From: Flavobacterium pallidum
GTDB taxonomy: Bacteria > Bacteroidota > Bacteroidia > Flavobacteriales > Flavobacteriaceae
Assembly: GCF_003097535.1 (NCBI RefSeq)
Contig: NZ_CP029187.1
Location: forward strand, 1,736,001-1,800,000
Direction of reading: 5' to 3'
Length of the DNA: 64,000 nucleotides
Position numbers and translations under genes: made by a program. Of the stretch, positions 18,767-27,555 are shown in pieces. Under the pieces are notes generated by a model. That model was not told where the DNA came from and did no database searches. It saw only the letters and a list, made by a program, of their open reading frames with translations. Positions within the stretch are counted from its first letter, which is position 1. Each line of letters begins with the position of its first letter.

Positions 18767-19705
18767 ATGCTTACAGTAAGCAATTATCATTACATAAGAG
18801 ATGATTTTTCTGCAAGGTATCCCAGTATATTCGGGATAACCCCCGATGCTTTCAGGAATCAGTTGTCCGCACTAAAAAACATGGGGTCATTTATCAGCCC
18901 CCATGCGTTGGCCGATAACGCTGAAGAAGTGCTTTTGTCGGATAAAAATTTTATCCTTATTACTTTCGATGACGGCTTGAAAGAACAGTATCAGTTTGCT
19001 GTTCCTATTCTCAAATCATTGCAGTTACAAGCGCTTTTTTTTATCAATTCCATCAATCATATCGAAAAGAAAATCAGCCAGGTCCATAAAATCCACTTGC
19101 TGAGGTCAGTAGTGTCCAGTAAAGAATTATATGCTGATCTGGTTGCATTTGCCAAAATTGATTTAGCGGATTCAGATAAGGAGAAAGCACAGCATTTCTA
19201 TCGCTTTGATGACAAAAGTAGCGCTGAAGTGAAGTATTTACTGAATGTCATTCTTCCCACAGCAGTGCAAAAGGAATTTATAGATTTGAAATTCCGGCAA
19301 GAATTCGATGAAAATCAAGTGCTGGAAAATCTTTATATGTCTGAAGATGAAATAAAATCCCTGGCAAAAAACGGACAGATCGGAAGCCATACGCATTCGC
19401 ATATTCCTTTGGGGATCCAGCCTGAGGAGATCATGTATTCGGAATTGCACACCAGCAAAAATTACCTCGAGCAATTATGCCAGGTTCCGCTGCATTCAGT
19501 TTCCTACCCGTATGGATCGGGAAATGCGGTATCTGAAAAAGTGGCGGCAATTGCTAAGGAAACCGGATATAAGCTTGGCTTTACCACCTTGCCTGGCAAT
19601 AATACCTCAGGCAGTAATCCATTGCTGTTGAACAGGTTTGACACCAATGACCTTCCGGGCGGCAAAAATGAAATAATGGGCAGTGTAAATTCTGAAGCGA
19701 AATGA
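18767..19705 (+). CDS. Polysaccharide deacetylase family (CE4-like)
   Basis: NodB-homology deacetylase of 312 residues. Motif 1 is TFDDG (near residue 67) and motif 2 is the metal-binding SHTHSHIPL (HxxxH form), followed by SYPYGSG. There is no signal peptide, so it should act in the cytoplasm on a precursor or lipid-linked sugar rather than on exported polymer. It overlaps the FkbH-like gene by four bases (ATGA). A free amine made here could accept the acyl group prepared by the downstream FkbH-ACP pair; this is inference. Confidence 0.85.
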   Translation: MLTVSNYHYIRDDFSARYPSIFGITPDAFRNQLSALKNMGSFISPHALADNAEEVLLSDKNFILITFDDGLKEQYQFAVPILKSLQLQALFFINSINHIEKKISQVHKIHLLRSVVSSKELYADLVAFAKIDLADSDKEKAQHFYRFDDKSSAEVKYLLNVILPTAVQKEFIDLKFRQEFDENQVLENLYMSEDEIKSLAKNGQIGSHTHSHIPLGIQPEEIMYSELHTSKNYLEQLCQVPLHSVSYPYGSGNAVSEKVAAIAKETGYKLGFTTLPGNNTSGSNPLLLNRFDTNDLPGGKNEIMGSVNSEAK

Positions 19706-21429
19706 AACCGGATTACAAACATCTGAAAAGTAACCTTAAAAAAGATTTCACAGGATTTCCAATACGCCGGCTCGCAGTGCTGGGCGATTCACCAACCCAG
19801 TTGCTTGCCATCGCATTGAAAGGATACGGATATGAAAGTCGCGTAAATTATGATATTTTTGAAGCTGATTTTAACCAGATTGAAATGCAGGCGCTTCATC
19901 CGGCATCATCATTGTACCAATTCAATCCTGATGTCGTAGTTGTTTTTTTTTCCTCTGAAAGCCTTTTTTCATCTTATTGTAATCTGGAACCGGATTCGAA
20001 ATCCGGCCTTGCGCAAAATTTTATCGAAAAGATATATAATATCACAGACACGATAACGGAACATTCCAATGCCACTGTGATTGTTGTCAATTTCTGCACG
20101 ATCAATGACGGCATATTTGGCAATTACGCGAATAAAACCCAAAGTTCTTTTTTATTCCAGTTGCGTAAACTGAATTATGAATTGATGCTGGCGGCTACCG
20201 TACGGCCAAAACTGTTTATCGCCGATTTCGATTTACTGCAGTCAGCATATGGTTTCGATGCACGCCGGAAAGAATCCGTTTACATCAATACCGGGATCAT
20301 TACCGATATCGATTTTACGCCGCATCTCGCTTCAAGCATCCATGATACCATTAACGCGATGTCAGGGAAATTCCGGAAATGTGTCATTCTTGATCTCGAC
20401 AATACCTTATGGGGCGGTATCATTGGCGACGATGGCATCGTTAATATCCAGATTGGAAATCTGGGTATCGGCAAGGCATATTATCAATTGCAGCAATGGC
20501 TGAAGGAACTTTCGCGACGCGGAATTATTTTAGCAGTGTGCAGTAAAAATGATGAAACCATCGCGAAATCGGTTTTTACAGACCATCCGGAAATGGTGCT
20601 GAGGTTAAAAGATATTTCAGTTTTCATGGCAAATTGGGATAATAAGGCAGACAATATCAGGCAAATCCAAGCGGTACTGAATATTGGATTCGATTCGATG
20701 GTTTTTCTTGACGACAACCCTTTTGAAAGAAATCTGGTGGCAAAAGAATTGCCTGCTGTTCTGGTCCCTGGACTTCCGGAAGATCCGGCGCAATGGCTCC
20801 CATTTTTGCAAAGGATGAATCTTTTTGAAACCGTTTCTTATGACAAGCTTGATGCCGAAAGGACCTCAAAATACCAGGAAGAAGCCAAACGCGTAACCTC
20901 AAAATCAAAATTCACCGATGAGGACGATTACCTGAAAAGCCTGCAAATGGAAGCTGAAATCATGCCTTTTACCTCATTCAGCATCCCAAGGATGGCGCAG
21001 CTGTCGCAAAGGTCGAACCAATACAACCTTACGACAATCCGGTATGATGTACAGGATCTTGTAAAAATTACCGAAAACCCGGACTATGATACCTTATCAG
21101 TAAGCTTGAAGGATATTTACGGAGATTACGGGTTGGTGAGTATGGTTGTTTTAAAAAAGCAAAGTGGCACATTACGCATTGAAAGCTGGCTTATGAGCTG
21201 CCGGGTGATGAGCCGCGGTGTAGAAAAAATAGTAATGAATGAAATCGTCAGGCTTGCTGCCTCCCGGAAACTGGATGTCATCACAGGGGAATATATCCCT
21301 ACTGAAAAGAATCACCTTGTCGCCGATCATTATAAAAAACTCGGTTTTTCAGGCTCAGATCAGCAATGGGAAATGAGGACGGCTCAATTTAAGGAACTAA
21401 AAACTTTTATATCACAAAAAGATGCATAA
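19702..21429 (+). CDS. FkbH-like HAD-IIIC family protein
   Basis: A 575-residue protein with an N-terminal SGNH-like region (LAVLGDSPTQLL, about residue 24), a central HAD-IIIC domain with nucleophile motif DLDNT at 231-235, CSKNDE and VFLDDNPFERN, and a C-terminal GNAT-like region. FkbH homologues in polyketide pathways dephosphorylate 1,3-bisphosphoglycerate and load glyceryl onto an acyl carrier protein. The ACP gene overlaps the end of this one by 8 bases, so that chemistry is plausible here. The product in this locus could be glyceryl- or another short acyl-ACP for glycan decoration. Confidence 0.88.
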   Translation: MKPDYKHLKSNLKKDFTGFPIRRLAVLGDSPTQLLAIALKGYGYESRVNYDIFEADFNQIEMQALHPASSLYQFNPDVVVVFFSSESLFSSYCNLEPDSKSGLAQNFIEKIYNITDTITEHSNATVIVVNFCTINDGIFGNYANKTQSSFLFQLRKLNYELMLAATVRPKLFIADFDLLQSAYGFDARRKESVYINTGIITDIDFTPHLASSIHDTINAMSGKFRKCVILDLDNTLWGGIIGDDGIVNIQIGNLGIGKAYYQLQQWLKELSRRGIILAVCSKNDETIAKSVFTDHPEMVLRLKDISVFMANWDNKADNIRQIQAVLNIGFDSMVFLDDNPFERNLVAKELPAVLVPGLPEDPAQWLPFLQRMNLFETVSYDKLDAERTSKYQEEAKRVTSKSKFTDEDDYLKSLQMEAEIMPFTSFSIPRMAQLSQRSNQYNLTTIRYDVQDLVKITENPDYDTLSVSLKDIYGDYGLVSMVVLKKQSGTLRIESWLMSCRVMSRGVEKIVMNEIVRLAASRKLDVITGEYIPTEKNHLVADHYKKLGFSGSDQQWEMRTAQFKELKTFISQKDA

Positions 21430-21664
21430 CGAAATCTTACTGAAATTACAGGAAATTGTGCGTGAAGAACTCGATCAGCCGGAACTTGTAATCCACAATG
21501 ATTTGCTGATTTCAGAAATTGAAGACTGGGATTCCATTTCAATTATTCAGATATTAGCGGCCGTAGAACGAGAATATTCTATTACTTTGCCTACTTTAGA
21601 CATCCAGAATTGGAAAACCATAGGAGAATTATGCCAGTCGATCCACAATCAGCTAAAAACCTGA
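21422..21664 (+). CDS. Acyl carrier protein
   Basis: An 80-residue ACP. The phosphopantetheine attachment serine is Ser38 in DWDSIS, a form common in dedicated, non-fatty-acid carrier proteins where DSL is replaced by DSI. Acidic helix II follows (IIQILAAVEREY). It is sandwiched and translationally coupled between the FkbH-like gene and the VOC gene, so it probably carries the acyl group made by FkbH. A separate housekeeping acpP is expected elsewhere. Confidence 0.92.
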   Translation: MHNEILLKLQEIVREELDQPELVIHNDLLISEIEDWDSISIIQILAAVEREYSITLPTLDIQNWKTIGELCQSIHNQLKT

Positions 21665-22050
21665 AATTCCACCATACAGGGCTTCTTGTAAAAGATATGG
21701 ATGCTGCGGTTATTTACTACGGGAAGATTTTCGGTAAAGACGCTATTTCCGGGATTTTTGACATAAAAACCCAATCCGTAAAAGTGTGTTTTATCGAAAA
21801 CGGTTCGGGTTCATTTCTGGAACTGGTGCAGCCGGCAGAGGGTAATAACAAGTTTGATGCCCTTTTTAAAAGGGGAATCCAATATTATCATATTGCTTTT
21901 ACCACAAACAAATTCGATATGGAATTGCAATCGCTTACTAACGATGGATTTCGGCTTATTGAAATTTTTAATTCTGAAGCTTTCAATGGCAAACGTTGCG
22001 CCTTCCTGTATTCAGGGCAAATGCATTTGTTTGAACTTATAGAGGAATAA
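21631..22050 (+). CDS. VOC (glyoxalase-fold) family protein
   Basis: Vicinal-oxygen-chelate protein of 139 residues resembling methylmalonyl-CoA epimerase. LKFHHTGLLVKDMDAAVIYY opens the first beta-alpha-beta module, with the metal His in FHH; IQYYHIAFTT and LIE/LFELIEE supply the other expected ligands. The start at 21631 is set by a strong AGGAG four bases upstream, unusual for this phylum; it lies inside the ACP gene (34-base overlap). A role as an epimerase or lyase acting on the ACP-bound acyl group is likely by context, not proven. Confidence 0.85.
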   Translation: MPVDPQSAKNLKFHHTGLLVKDMDAAVIYYGKIFGKDAISGIFDIKTQSVKVCFIENGSGSFLELVQPAEGNNKFDALFKRGIQYYHIAFTTNKFDMELQSLTNDGFRLIEIFNSEAFNGKRCAFLYSGQMHLFELIEE

Positions 22051-22051
22051 T

Positions 22052-22888
22052 ATGGAAATACGCATCGCCACATTAGATGATTGGGAAATGCTTTCTGTTT
22101 TCTATCATAAGATTTACAGGGAAAACCATCCGCTTCAGCATAAGGAATTCTGGAAATGGCAGTTCGGTAATCCAGAATATGGAAATGCCATTATCGCCAT
22201 CAGCGACAATAAAATCGCAGCGCACCTCGGCGTGTCAATTGCTGACGGTTATGCCTGGCACATCAATCTTTTTGTGCTGGAAGAATGGCGAAATGTACCG
22301 GTCCTGCCGGCATTGATAAAAAAAGCGGATGCCTTCGGGAAACCCGGAAACCTTTCTGCAAACCGCGATGCTGTAAACTTATACCGGTCTTTGAAATGGT
22401 ATCAGTATGCCAACCTGGAACGCAGGATTTGTGTAAGGCATGACCTTGCTGATGCCGCAATCCAAAACATCCTTTTACCCGTTTCCACTGACGAAAAAAT
22501 ACTTTCACCTGAAGGGCATTTTTGGCAACAGCCAGGGCTTGAACCGGCCATTTTTGAAGATGGGTCTACGGCAATATTGCAAAAAAATGTCGGAGGCGTG
22601 CGATTCGTTTCCATCAACGACATCAAAAAAGCTGCTGCACAATGTTTTGATATGGGATTCCACTGGTGTGACTATGTAACGTCATTCAACAACCCGATTT
22701 TAAGGAAATTGGAAAGGAATCATTGGAAAGACGAAACCGAACAGCAAATTCCATGGCTCCTGAACCCTGTGGTGCATCACAGCAAATCGAATCTTACTTT
22801 CCTTACGCAGGAACCAATACCAATAGATTTTTATATTAACAGGCTGCATTCCGACTTAGGCCGCATCGGATCATTACCAAAAGAATAG
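22052..22888 (+). CDS. GNAT-like N-acyltransferase
   Basis: The N-terminal 140 residues look like a GNAT domain: MEIRIATLDDWEMLSVFY, AIIAISDNKIAAHLGV and HINLFVLEEWR (strand beta4). A weaker second half follows to residue 278, as in double-GNAT or FemAB-like proteins. Starting two bases after the VOC gene, it is the natural candidate to transfer the acyl group from the ACP onto an amino sugar. This function is inferred from neighbours; the CoA/pantetheine loop is not clear by eye. Confidence 0.65.
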   Translation: MEIRIATLDDWEMLSVFYHKIYRENHPLQHKEFWKWQFGNPEYGNAIIAISDNKIAAHLGVSIADGYAWHINLFVLEEWRNVPVLPALIKKADAFGKPGNLSANRDAVNLYRSLKWYQYANLERRICVRHDLADAAIQNILLPVSTDEKILSPEGHFWQQPGLEPAIFEDGSTAILQKNVGGVRFVSINDIKKAAAQCFDMGFHWCDYVTSFNNPILRKLERNHWKDETEQQIPWLLNPVVHHSKSNLTFLTQEPIPIDFYINRLHSDLGRIGSLPKE

Positions 22889-22894
22889 TTTAAT

Positions 22895-24280
22895 ATGGCA
22901 AAACTCGGAGTAGTTATAACGGATGGTGTGGGGTTCAGGAATTTTATCCTGACCGATTTTATAAAAGAAGCGAATAAAAATTTTAACCAAGTGGTCATTT
23001 ATTCTTTCCTTCCGGCCGAAGCCTATAATGATTACAAACCTGACTGTAAGATTGTCGAAATGGACGTTTACAGCGAGTCATTTATCACCTGGTTTTTTCG
23101 GAAATCCAAAGAAGTGGCGCACCTGCGGCTGCATAAAAACGACAACTTCGGCATACTGGACAGTTACAATATCAACAGGTCAAAATCATGGAACACCCGT
23201 GGTTTGGCAACAAGATTCATTTTCGCTTTCACTGCTGTTTTTCATTCAGAAAGATGGATATTAAGATTCAATCGGCTGCAGCAACTTTCATTAAGCAAAA
23301 GCGAACTGTCACGCTCTTTTGATGAAAAAATCGATGAAGATAATATCGACCTGCTCTTTTTTACACACCAGCGACCGCCATTCATTGCACCGTTGATTTA
23401 CCAGGCTGAAAGGAGAAAAATCAAAACGGCTTCTTTTATTTTCAGTTGGGATAACCTTGCTTCTAAAGGGCGTATGGCCGGAAACTTCGATTTTTACCTT
23501 GTCTGGAGCGATCTTATGAAAAGCGAACTGCTGCAGTTTTATAAATCTGTCAATGCGAAACAGATTGCTGTCGTTGGTACGCCGCAATTCGAACCCTATG
23601 TCATGGATAATTTCAATATGGAAAAGGAAGCGTTTTTTAAACTTTTCGGATTTGATGCAACTTTACCCGTAATCTGTTTCACCTGCAACGATTCAAGCAG
23701 TAAAAATGATCCGCTGTATATTGAAGATATTGCAGATGCCATTAAAGCAGGACAAATTAAAGCAAACCTCATGGTAAGGACATCTCCCGCAGACGTGCCC
23801 CGGAGATTTTTGTACCTTAAGGAACGTTACCCTTTTATATACTGGAATTTCCCTGATTGGGTGCTTACAAGGGATAAGCATGCGGAACTATGGTCACAAA
23901 GGGTGCCTTCATTTCATGATATTGTTTTATTGAAAGCTTTGTTGAAATACTCGGATGTAAGTGTCAATATATTGTCGACGATAATTTTAGATGCATTTTT
24001 ATTCGATACACCCGCAATATGCCCAGTATATGGTGATGCGGAAAAAGGATATGGGACAATCGACAAGTTTTTGGATTACGGGCACCTCAGGAATGTGGTC
24101 AAAAGTAAAGCGGTCGCCATTCCCGCTACCCGCCAAGCATTCCTCAATGACATTGAAAACGCATTGCAAAATCCTGAATCCAGATTAAAAGAACAGCAGG
24201 ATTTCGTAGCTTTTGAAATAGGAAAACCCATTCACCAAACAAGCGCCAGGATTGCTGAGGTGCTTTCCGGGTTGGTGTAA
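22895..24280 (+). CDS. Large GT-B-like protein of unknown specificity
   Basis: A 461-residue soluble protein. The layout suggests a GT-B glycosyltransferase or CDP-glycerol-transferase-like fold: LGVVITDGVGFRNFIL at the N-terminus, DLLFFTHQRPPFIAPLIYQ, IFSWDNLASKGRM in the linker and a C-terminal NILSTIILDAFLFDTPAICPVYGD that resembles the donor site of such enzymes (a T/S-x-D region followed by P). I cannot name the family with confidence. It ends the deacetylase-FkbH-ACP block, so it may add the decorated sugar. Confidence 0.7.
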   Translation: MAKLGVVITDGVGFRNFILTDFIKEANKNFNQVVIYSFLPAEAYNDYKPDCKIVEMDVYSESFITWFFRKSKEVAHLRLHKNDNFGILDSYNINRSKSWNTRGLATRFIFAFTAVFHSERWILRFNRLQQLSLSKSELSRSFDEKIDEDNIDLLFFTHQRPPFIAPLIYQAERRKIKTASFIFSWDNLASKGRMAGNFDFYLVWSDLMKSELLQFYKSVNAKQIAVVGTPQFEPYVMDNFNMEKEAFFKLFGFDATLPVICFTCNDSSSKNDPLYIEDIADAIKAGQIKANLMVRTSPADVPRRFLYLKERYPFIYWNFPDWVLTRDKHAELWSQRVPSFHDIVLLKALLKYSDVSVNILSTIILDAFLFDTPAICPVYGDAEKGYGTIDKFLDYGHLRNVVKSKAVAIPATRQAFLNDIENALQNPESRLKEQQDFVAFEIGKPIHQTSARIAEVLSGLV

Positions 24281-24324
24281 ATTACTGAAAAACAATAGCC
24301 TTAAGGATAGTTTGATAACTTTTT

Positions 24325-24332
24325 TATCTTTG
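24325..24332 (+). promoter_or_regulatory. Candidate -7 box TATCTTTG before GT10 gene
   Basis: TATCTTTG fits TAnnTTTG and lies 19 bases before the ATG at 24352. The nearest TTTG (24311-24314) is only 10 bases upstream, too close for a standard -33 element, so the call is partial. Confidence 0.4.
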
Positions 24333-24351
24333 GCTTGAAAACAAAAAGACC

Positions 24352-25335
24352 ATGATTGTAAAAATAGCAAGGTATTTCCCCTATCCCGATATTAAACGCC
24401 AAACGCCGTCATGCAGTTTTCAATGGAAGGATATCACTTTTACTGAAGAAGATGTCGAAGCATGCGATTACCTGGTGATATTGGATTCTCCAAAAAAGGA
24501 CTTTAAAGTAAAGGTAAACAGGAATAATATCCTTCACTTCAGCCTTGAACCACCCAATGAGGTTTCGATGTACCGGCAATATGGAAACAGCCAGACCGCA
24601 ATCATTTATAATCAGTTTGATACGAAAAAGAACAATGTGCTTTCTCATGGGGCATTACCGTGGCATGTGGACAAGGATTACGATTTTTTATCAGATTTAA
24701 AGCCCGATACCCTATCCAAAGACAATAATATCGTTTGGGTGACCAGCAATCAAAGATCGTCAGTTGGGCACATTAACCGAATGGATTTCCTGGAAAGCAT
24801 ACGGCCTTTGGAGTTCGTAAAACTTTACGGCCGCGGAATCAACCCTATTGATGATAAATGGGAAGTGCTGAGCAAATCCAAGTATGCCATTGCTTATGAA
24901 AATTATCAGAATGACTACAATTGGACTGAAAAAATCACGGATTGCTTTCTAAGTTATACCATGCCGCTGTATTTCGGGTGCAATCGTATTGAGAACTTCT
25001 TCCCGAAAAATTCCCTCATACAACTTGATCCAAAAGACAAACACGTGTCGTTATACCTTAAAGAGATTTCAAATTCTTCAAAATGGGAAGAGGGCCTTGA
25101 AGCCATTGCCGAAGCACGCAATTTAGCATTAAATGAATATCAGTTGTTTCCGTTTATTTACAGCCAGATTAAAGCAATCGAAGCTGCCACCGGTAGATAT
25201 GCATCGCAACATAAGGAATGGGTACATTTTACAGGTGGCGATAAATACTTTGACAATTACCCAAACAGTGTCTACATCAAAAAGCAGGCAGCCAAACTTA
25301 AAAGGAAAATAATCGCGAAGATTTCAAAAAGCTGA
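24352..25335 (+). CDS. Family 10 glycosyltransferase (alpha-fucosyltransferase-like)
   Basis: Transfers fucose or a related 6-deoxyhexose from a GDP-sugar. The GT10 donor motif is present near residue 180: YAIAYENYQNDYNWTEKI followed by PLYFGCNRIENFFPKNSLI, the pattern of bacterial alpha-1,3/4-fucosyltransferases (EN...TEK...P.Y.G...FP..S). The 327-residue length is usual for bacterial members, and a basic C-terminus (KLKRKIIAKISK) could hold it at the membrane. gmd at the start of the locus supplies the GDP-4-keto-6-deoxy precursor. Confidence 0.85.
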   Translation: MIVKIARYFPYPDIKRQTPSCSFQWKDITFTEEDVEACDYLVILDSPKKDFKVKVNRNNILHFSLEPPNEVSMYRQYGNSQTAIIYNQFDTKKNNVLSHGALPWHVDKDYDFLSDLKPDTLSKDNNIVWVTSNQRSSVGHINRMDFLESIRPLEFVKLYGRGINPIDDKWEVLSKSKYAIAYENYQNDYNWTEKITDCFLSYTMPLYFGCNRIENFFPKNSLIQLDPKDKHVSLYLKEISNSSKWEEGLEAIAEARNLALNEYQLFPFIYSQIKAIEAATGRYASQHKEWVHFTGGDKYFDNYPNSVYIKKQAAKLKRKIIAKISKS

Positions 25336-25342
25336 TTTCTAT

Positions 25343-26416
25343 ATGAATCGAGTATCCAATATCGCTGTCATTTGCAATTATAAACTGCTTCCGGAACGCA
25401 TCGGCGGAATGGATTATTTTTTCTGGCTGTTTGATAAAAAATGCAAAGAGAATGGCATTGAGGTGGATTGGTTTTTTCCAAACATGGGAAGCCACGGCCA
25501 TTATGGCAAACTGAATATTATAGCATCAGGAAATCACCCCGAAGTATTTTTTATAAAAGAGATAGAGCAAAATAATAAGCAATATTCGCACGTAATGATG
25601 CATTTTGTGGAGCTTTGTACGAAATCGTCGAAACGCATCAAAGAACTTACCCATGCAAAGATCATCGCGGTAGATCATAATCCCAGGCCTTTGGCGGGCT
25701 ACCCATTCAAAAAAAAGCTGGAAAAAAAAGTGAAGGGATTGCTGTATTCAAGATACACCGATGTGTTTGTAGCCGTTTCTGAACAGACCAGAAAAGACCT
25801 TATTTTTGATTTTGGGCGCTTCATAACTTCAAAAAGCATCATTATTTTCAATGGGCTCAATCCTGAAAATTTCCGAAAGAAAACCGATTTCAACTATAAG
25901 GGAAAATTCATTACAGCATCGCACCTGCGTGAAAGTAAAGGGATTCAGGACCTTATTTCAGCCGTCGCAAATTTACCGGAAAAGCCGGATTTTAAAATTG
26001 ATATTTACGGTGCAGGTCCTTATGAACAGCAGCTGCGGGAAATGGTGGATCAACTTTCGGTAAACGCATTTTTTGATTTCAGGGGAAGTGTATCGAATCT
26101 CCATGAAATTTATGCTGATTACGACTATCTCATCCATCCGTCCCATGCCGAAACTTTTTGCTACACTGTCGTGGAAAGCCTCATGAGCAACTTGCCTGTA
26201 ATCACCACCATAGGCCAGGGGAATGTTTTGAACCTGGTCGAAGCGGATGTCAATGGTTTTTTATACAACCCCGGGGATACTGCCGGTTTGGAAATGATTT
26301 TGTCAGATATTGTCCTGCAGCGAAAATCCATTAAAAACGGGTTAGCGAAAAATCCACGAACAAATGCATTGACATTGGATTTCATGGTCGAAAATTATGT
26401 TAAATTGCTCTCATGA
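25343..26416 (+). CDS. GT4-type glycosyltransferase
   Basis: GT-B enzyme of 357 residues. VAVSEQTRKDL ends the acceptor domain; the donor domain has KFITASHLRESKGIQDLI, KIDIYGAGPYEQQL and IHPSHAETFCYTVVESLMSNLP, containing the E-x7-E motif, followed by VNGFLYNPGD. It shares an ATGA overlap with the next GT4 gene. Specificity unknown. Confidence 0.92.
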   Translation: MNRVSNIAVICNYKLLPERIGGMDYFFWLFDKKCKENGIEVDWFFPNMGSHGHYGKLNIIASGNHPEVFFIKEIEQNNKQYSHVMMHFVELCTKSSKRIKELTHAKIIAVDHNPRPLAGYPFKKKLEKKVKGLLYSRYTDVFVAVSEQTRKDLIFDFGRFITSKSIIIFNGLNPENFRKKTDFNYKGKFITASHLRESKGIQDLISAVANLPEKPDFKIDIYGAGPYEQQLREMVDQLSVNAFFDFRGSVSNLHEIYADYDYLIHPSHAETFCYTVVESLMSNLPVITTIGQGNVLNLVEADVNGFLYNPGDTAGLEMILSDIVLQRKSIKNGLAKNPRTNALTLDFMVENYVKLLS

Positions 26417-27555
26417 AAATGGCATTCCTGACACCTGAATACCCCCATCCGAAATTCGGAAGGTCCGGCGGCATCGGGACCGGTATCAAAAATCTGGCAC
26501 ATGCACTGGTTGAAGACGGGCATCAGGCGGTCGTACTGGTTTACGGGCAGGAAAGGGATGCGTTTTTTGAAGAAAATGGCATACAGTTTCACTGCATTAA
26601 AAATGTAAAGCTGAAAGGGATTTCATGGCTGCTGACCAGGAAGAAGATACAGAAACTGATTAATAGACTTTACAACGATAAGAAAATAGATGTTGTTGAA
26701 GCGCCAGATTGGACCGGCATTACTTCGTTTATTAGGACACGTTGCCCGATTATCATCCGGCAGAATGGTTCTGATACTTATTTTTGCCATCTTGACGGCC
26801 GGAAAGTGAAATTTATGAATCGCTTTCACGAGAAGAAAGCACTTCAAAATGCAGACGGTGTCATTGCTGTAAGTCAGTTTACAGGCGATCTTACCAATAA
26901 AATTTTTGGGATTAATTTAAATTTTACGGTTATTCCTAATGGTATTGATTCCCATTATTTCGATGCTTCAGCAAAAGGGAATTCCTCAAAAGATATCTTA
27001 TATTTCGGAACGATCATAAGAAAAAAAGGATTGTTGGAACTGCCGCTAATATTCAATAAAGTCATCGAAGAAATTCCTGACGCAGGATTGATTATCATAG
27101 GGCAGGACGCTCCCGATATGATATCGGGCAATGCTTCAACATGGACAATGATGCAGGATCTTTTTTCAGAAAAGGCGCTGCAAAATACGGTCTACCATGG
27201 TCCAAAGCCTTACATGCAAATCCGTTCTTATATCGAAAATGCGGCTGTGTGTGTTTTTCCATCTTTCGCGGAAGCGCTGCCCTTATCATGGCTCGAAGCG
27301 ATGGCTATGGGAAAGGCGATTGTCGCATCGGATATTGGCTGGGCCACGGAAATGATTGTCGATGGGACTGATGGTTTTTTAGTAGATCCGTCAAATCACA
27401 TGATGTATGCTGAGAAGATCATTGCTATTTTACAAGATAAAAAACTGCAACATGATTTAGGGATGAATGCCCGCGAGAAGGTGCAAAAATGTTTTGATTC
27501 AAAGGTCGTGCTTCAGCAAAATATTCTTTATTATGAAAAATTCAGAGCAGAATGA
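26413..27555 (+). CDS. GT4-type glycosyltransferase
   Basis: GT-B enzyme of 380 residues. It opens MAFLTPEYPHPKFGRSGGIGTGIKNLA, a glycogen-synthase-like glycine loop. The donor domain shows VIPNGID, ILYFGTIIRKKGLLEL and VFPSFAEALPLSWLEAMAMGKAIVASD with both conserved glutamates, then GFLVDP. It is coupled by ATGA overlaps on both sides, with the preceding GT4 and the following methyltransferase. Confidence 0.93.
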   Translation: MKMAFLTPEYPHPKFGRSGGIGTGIKNLAHALVEDGHQAVVLVYGQERDAFFEENGIQFHCIKNVKLKGISWLLTRKKIQKLINRLYNDKKIDVVEAPDWTGITSFIRTRCPIIIRQNGSDTYFCHLDGRKVKFMNRFHEKKALQNADGVIAVSQFTGDLTNKIFGINLNFTVIPNGIDSHYFDASAKGNSSKDILYFGTIIRKKGLLELPLIFNKVIEEIPDAGLIIIGQDAPDMISGNASTWTMMQDLFSEKALQNTVYHGPKPYMQIRSYIENAAVCVFPSFAEALPLSWLEAMAMGKAIVASDIGWATEMIVDGTDGFLVDPSNHMMYAEKIIAILQDKKLQHDLGMNAREKVQKCFDSKVVLQQNILYYEKFRAE

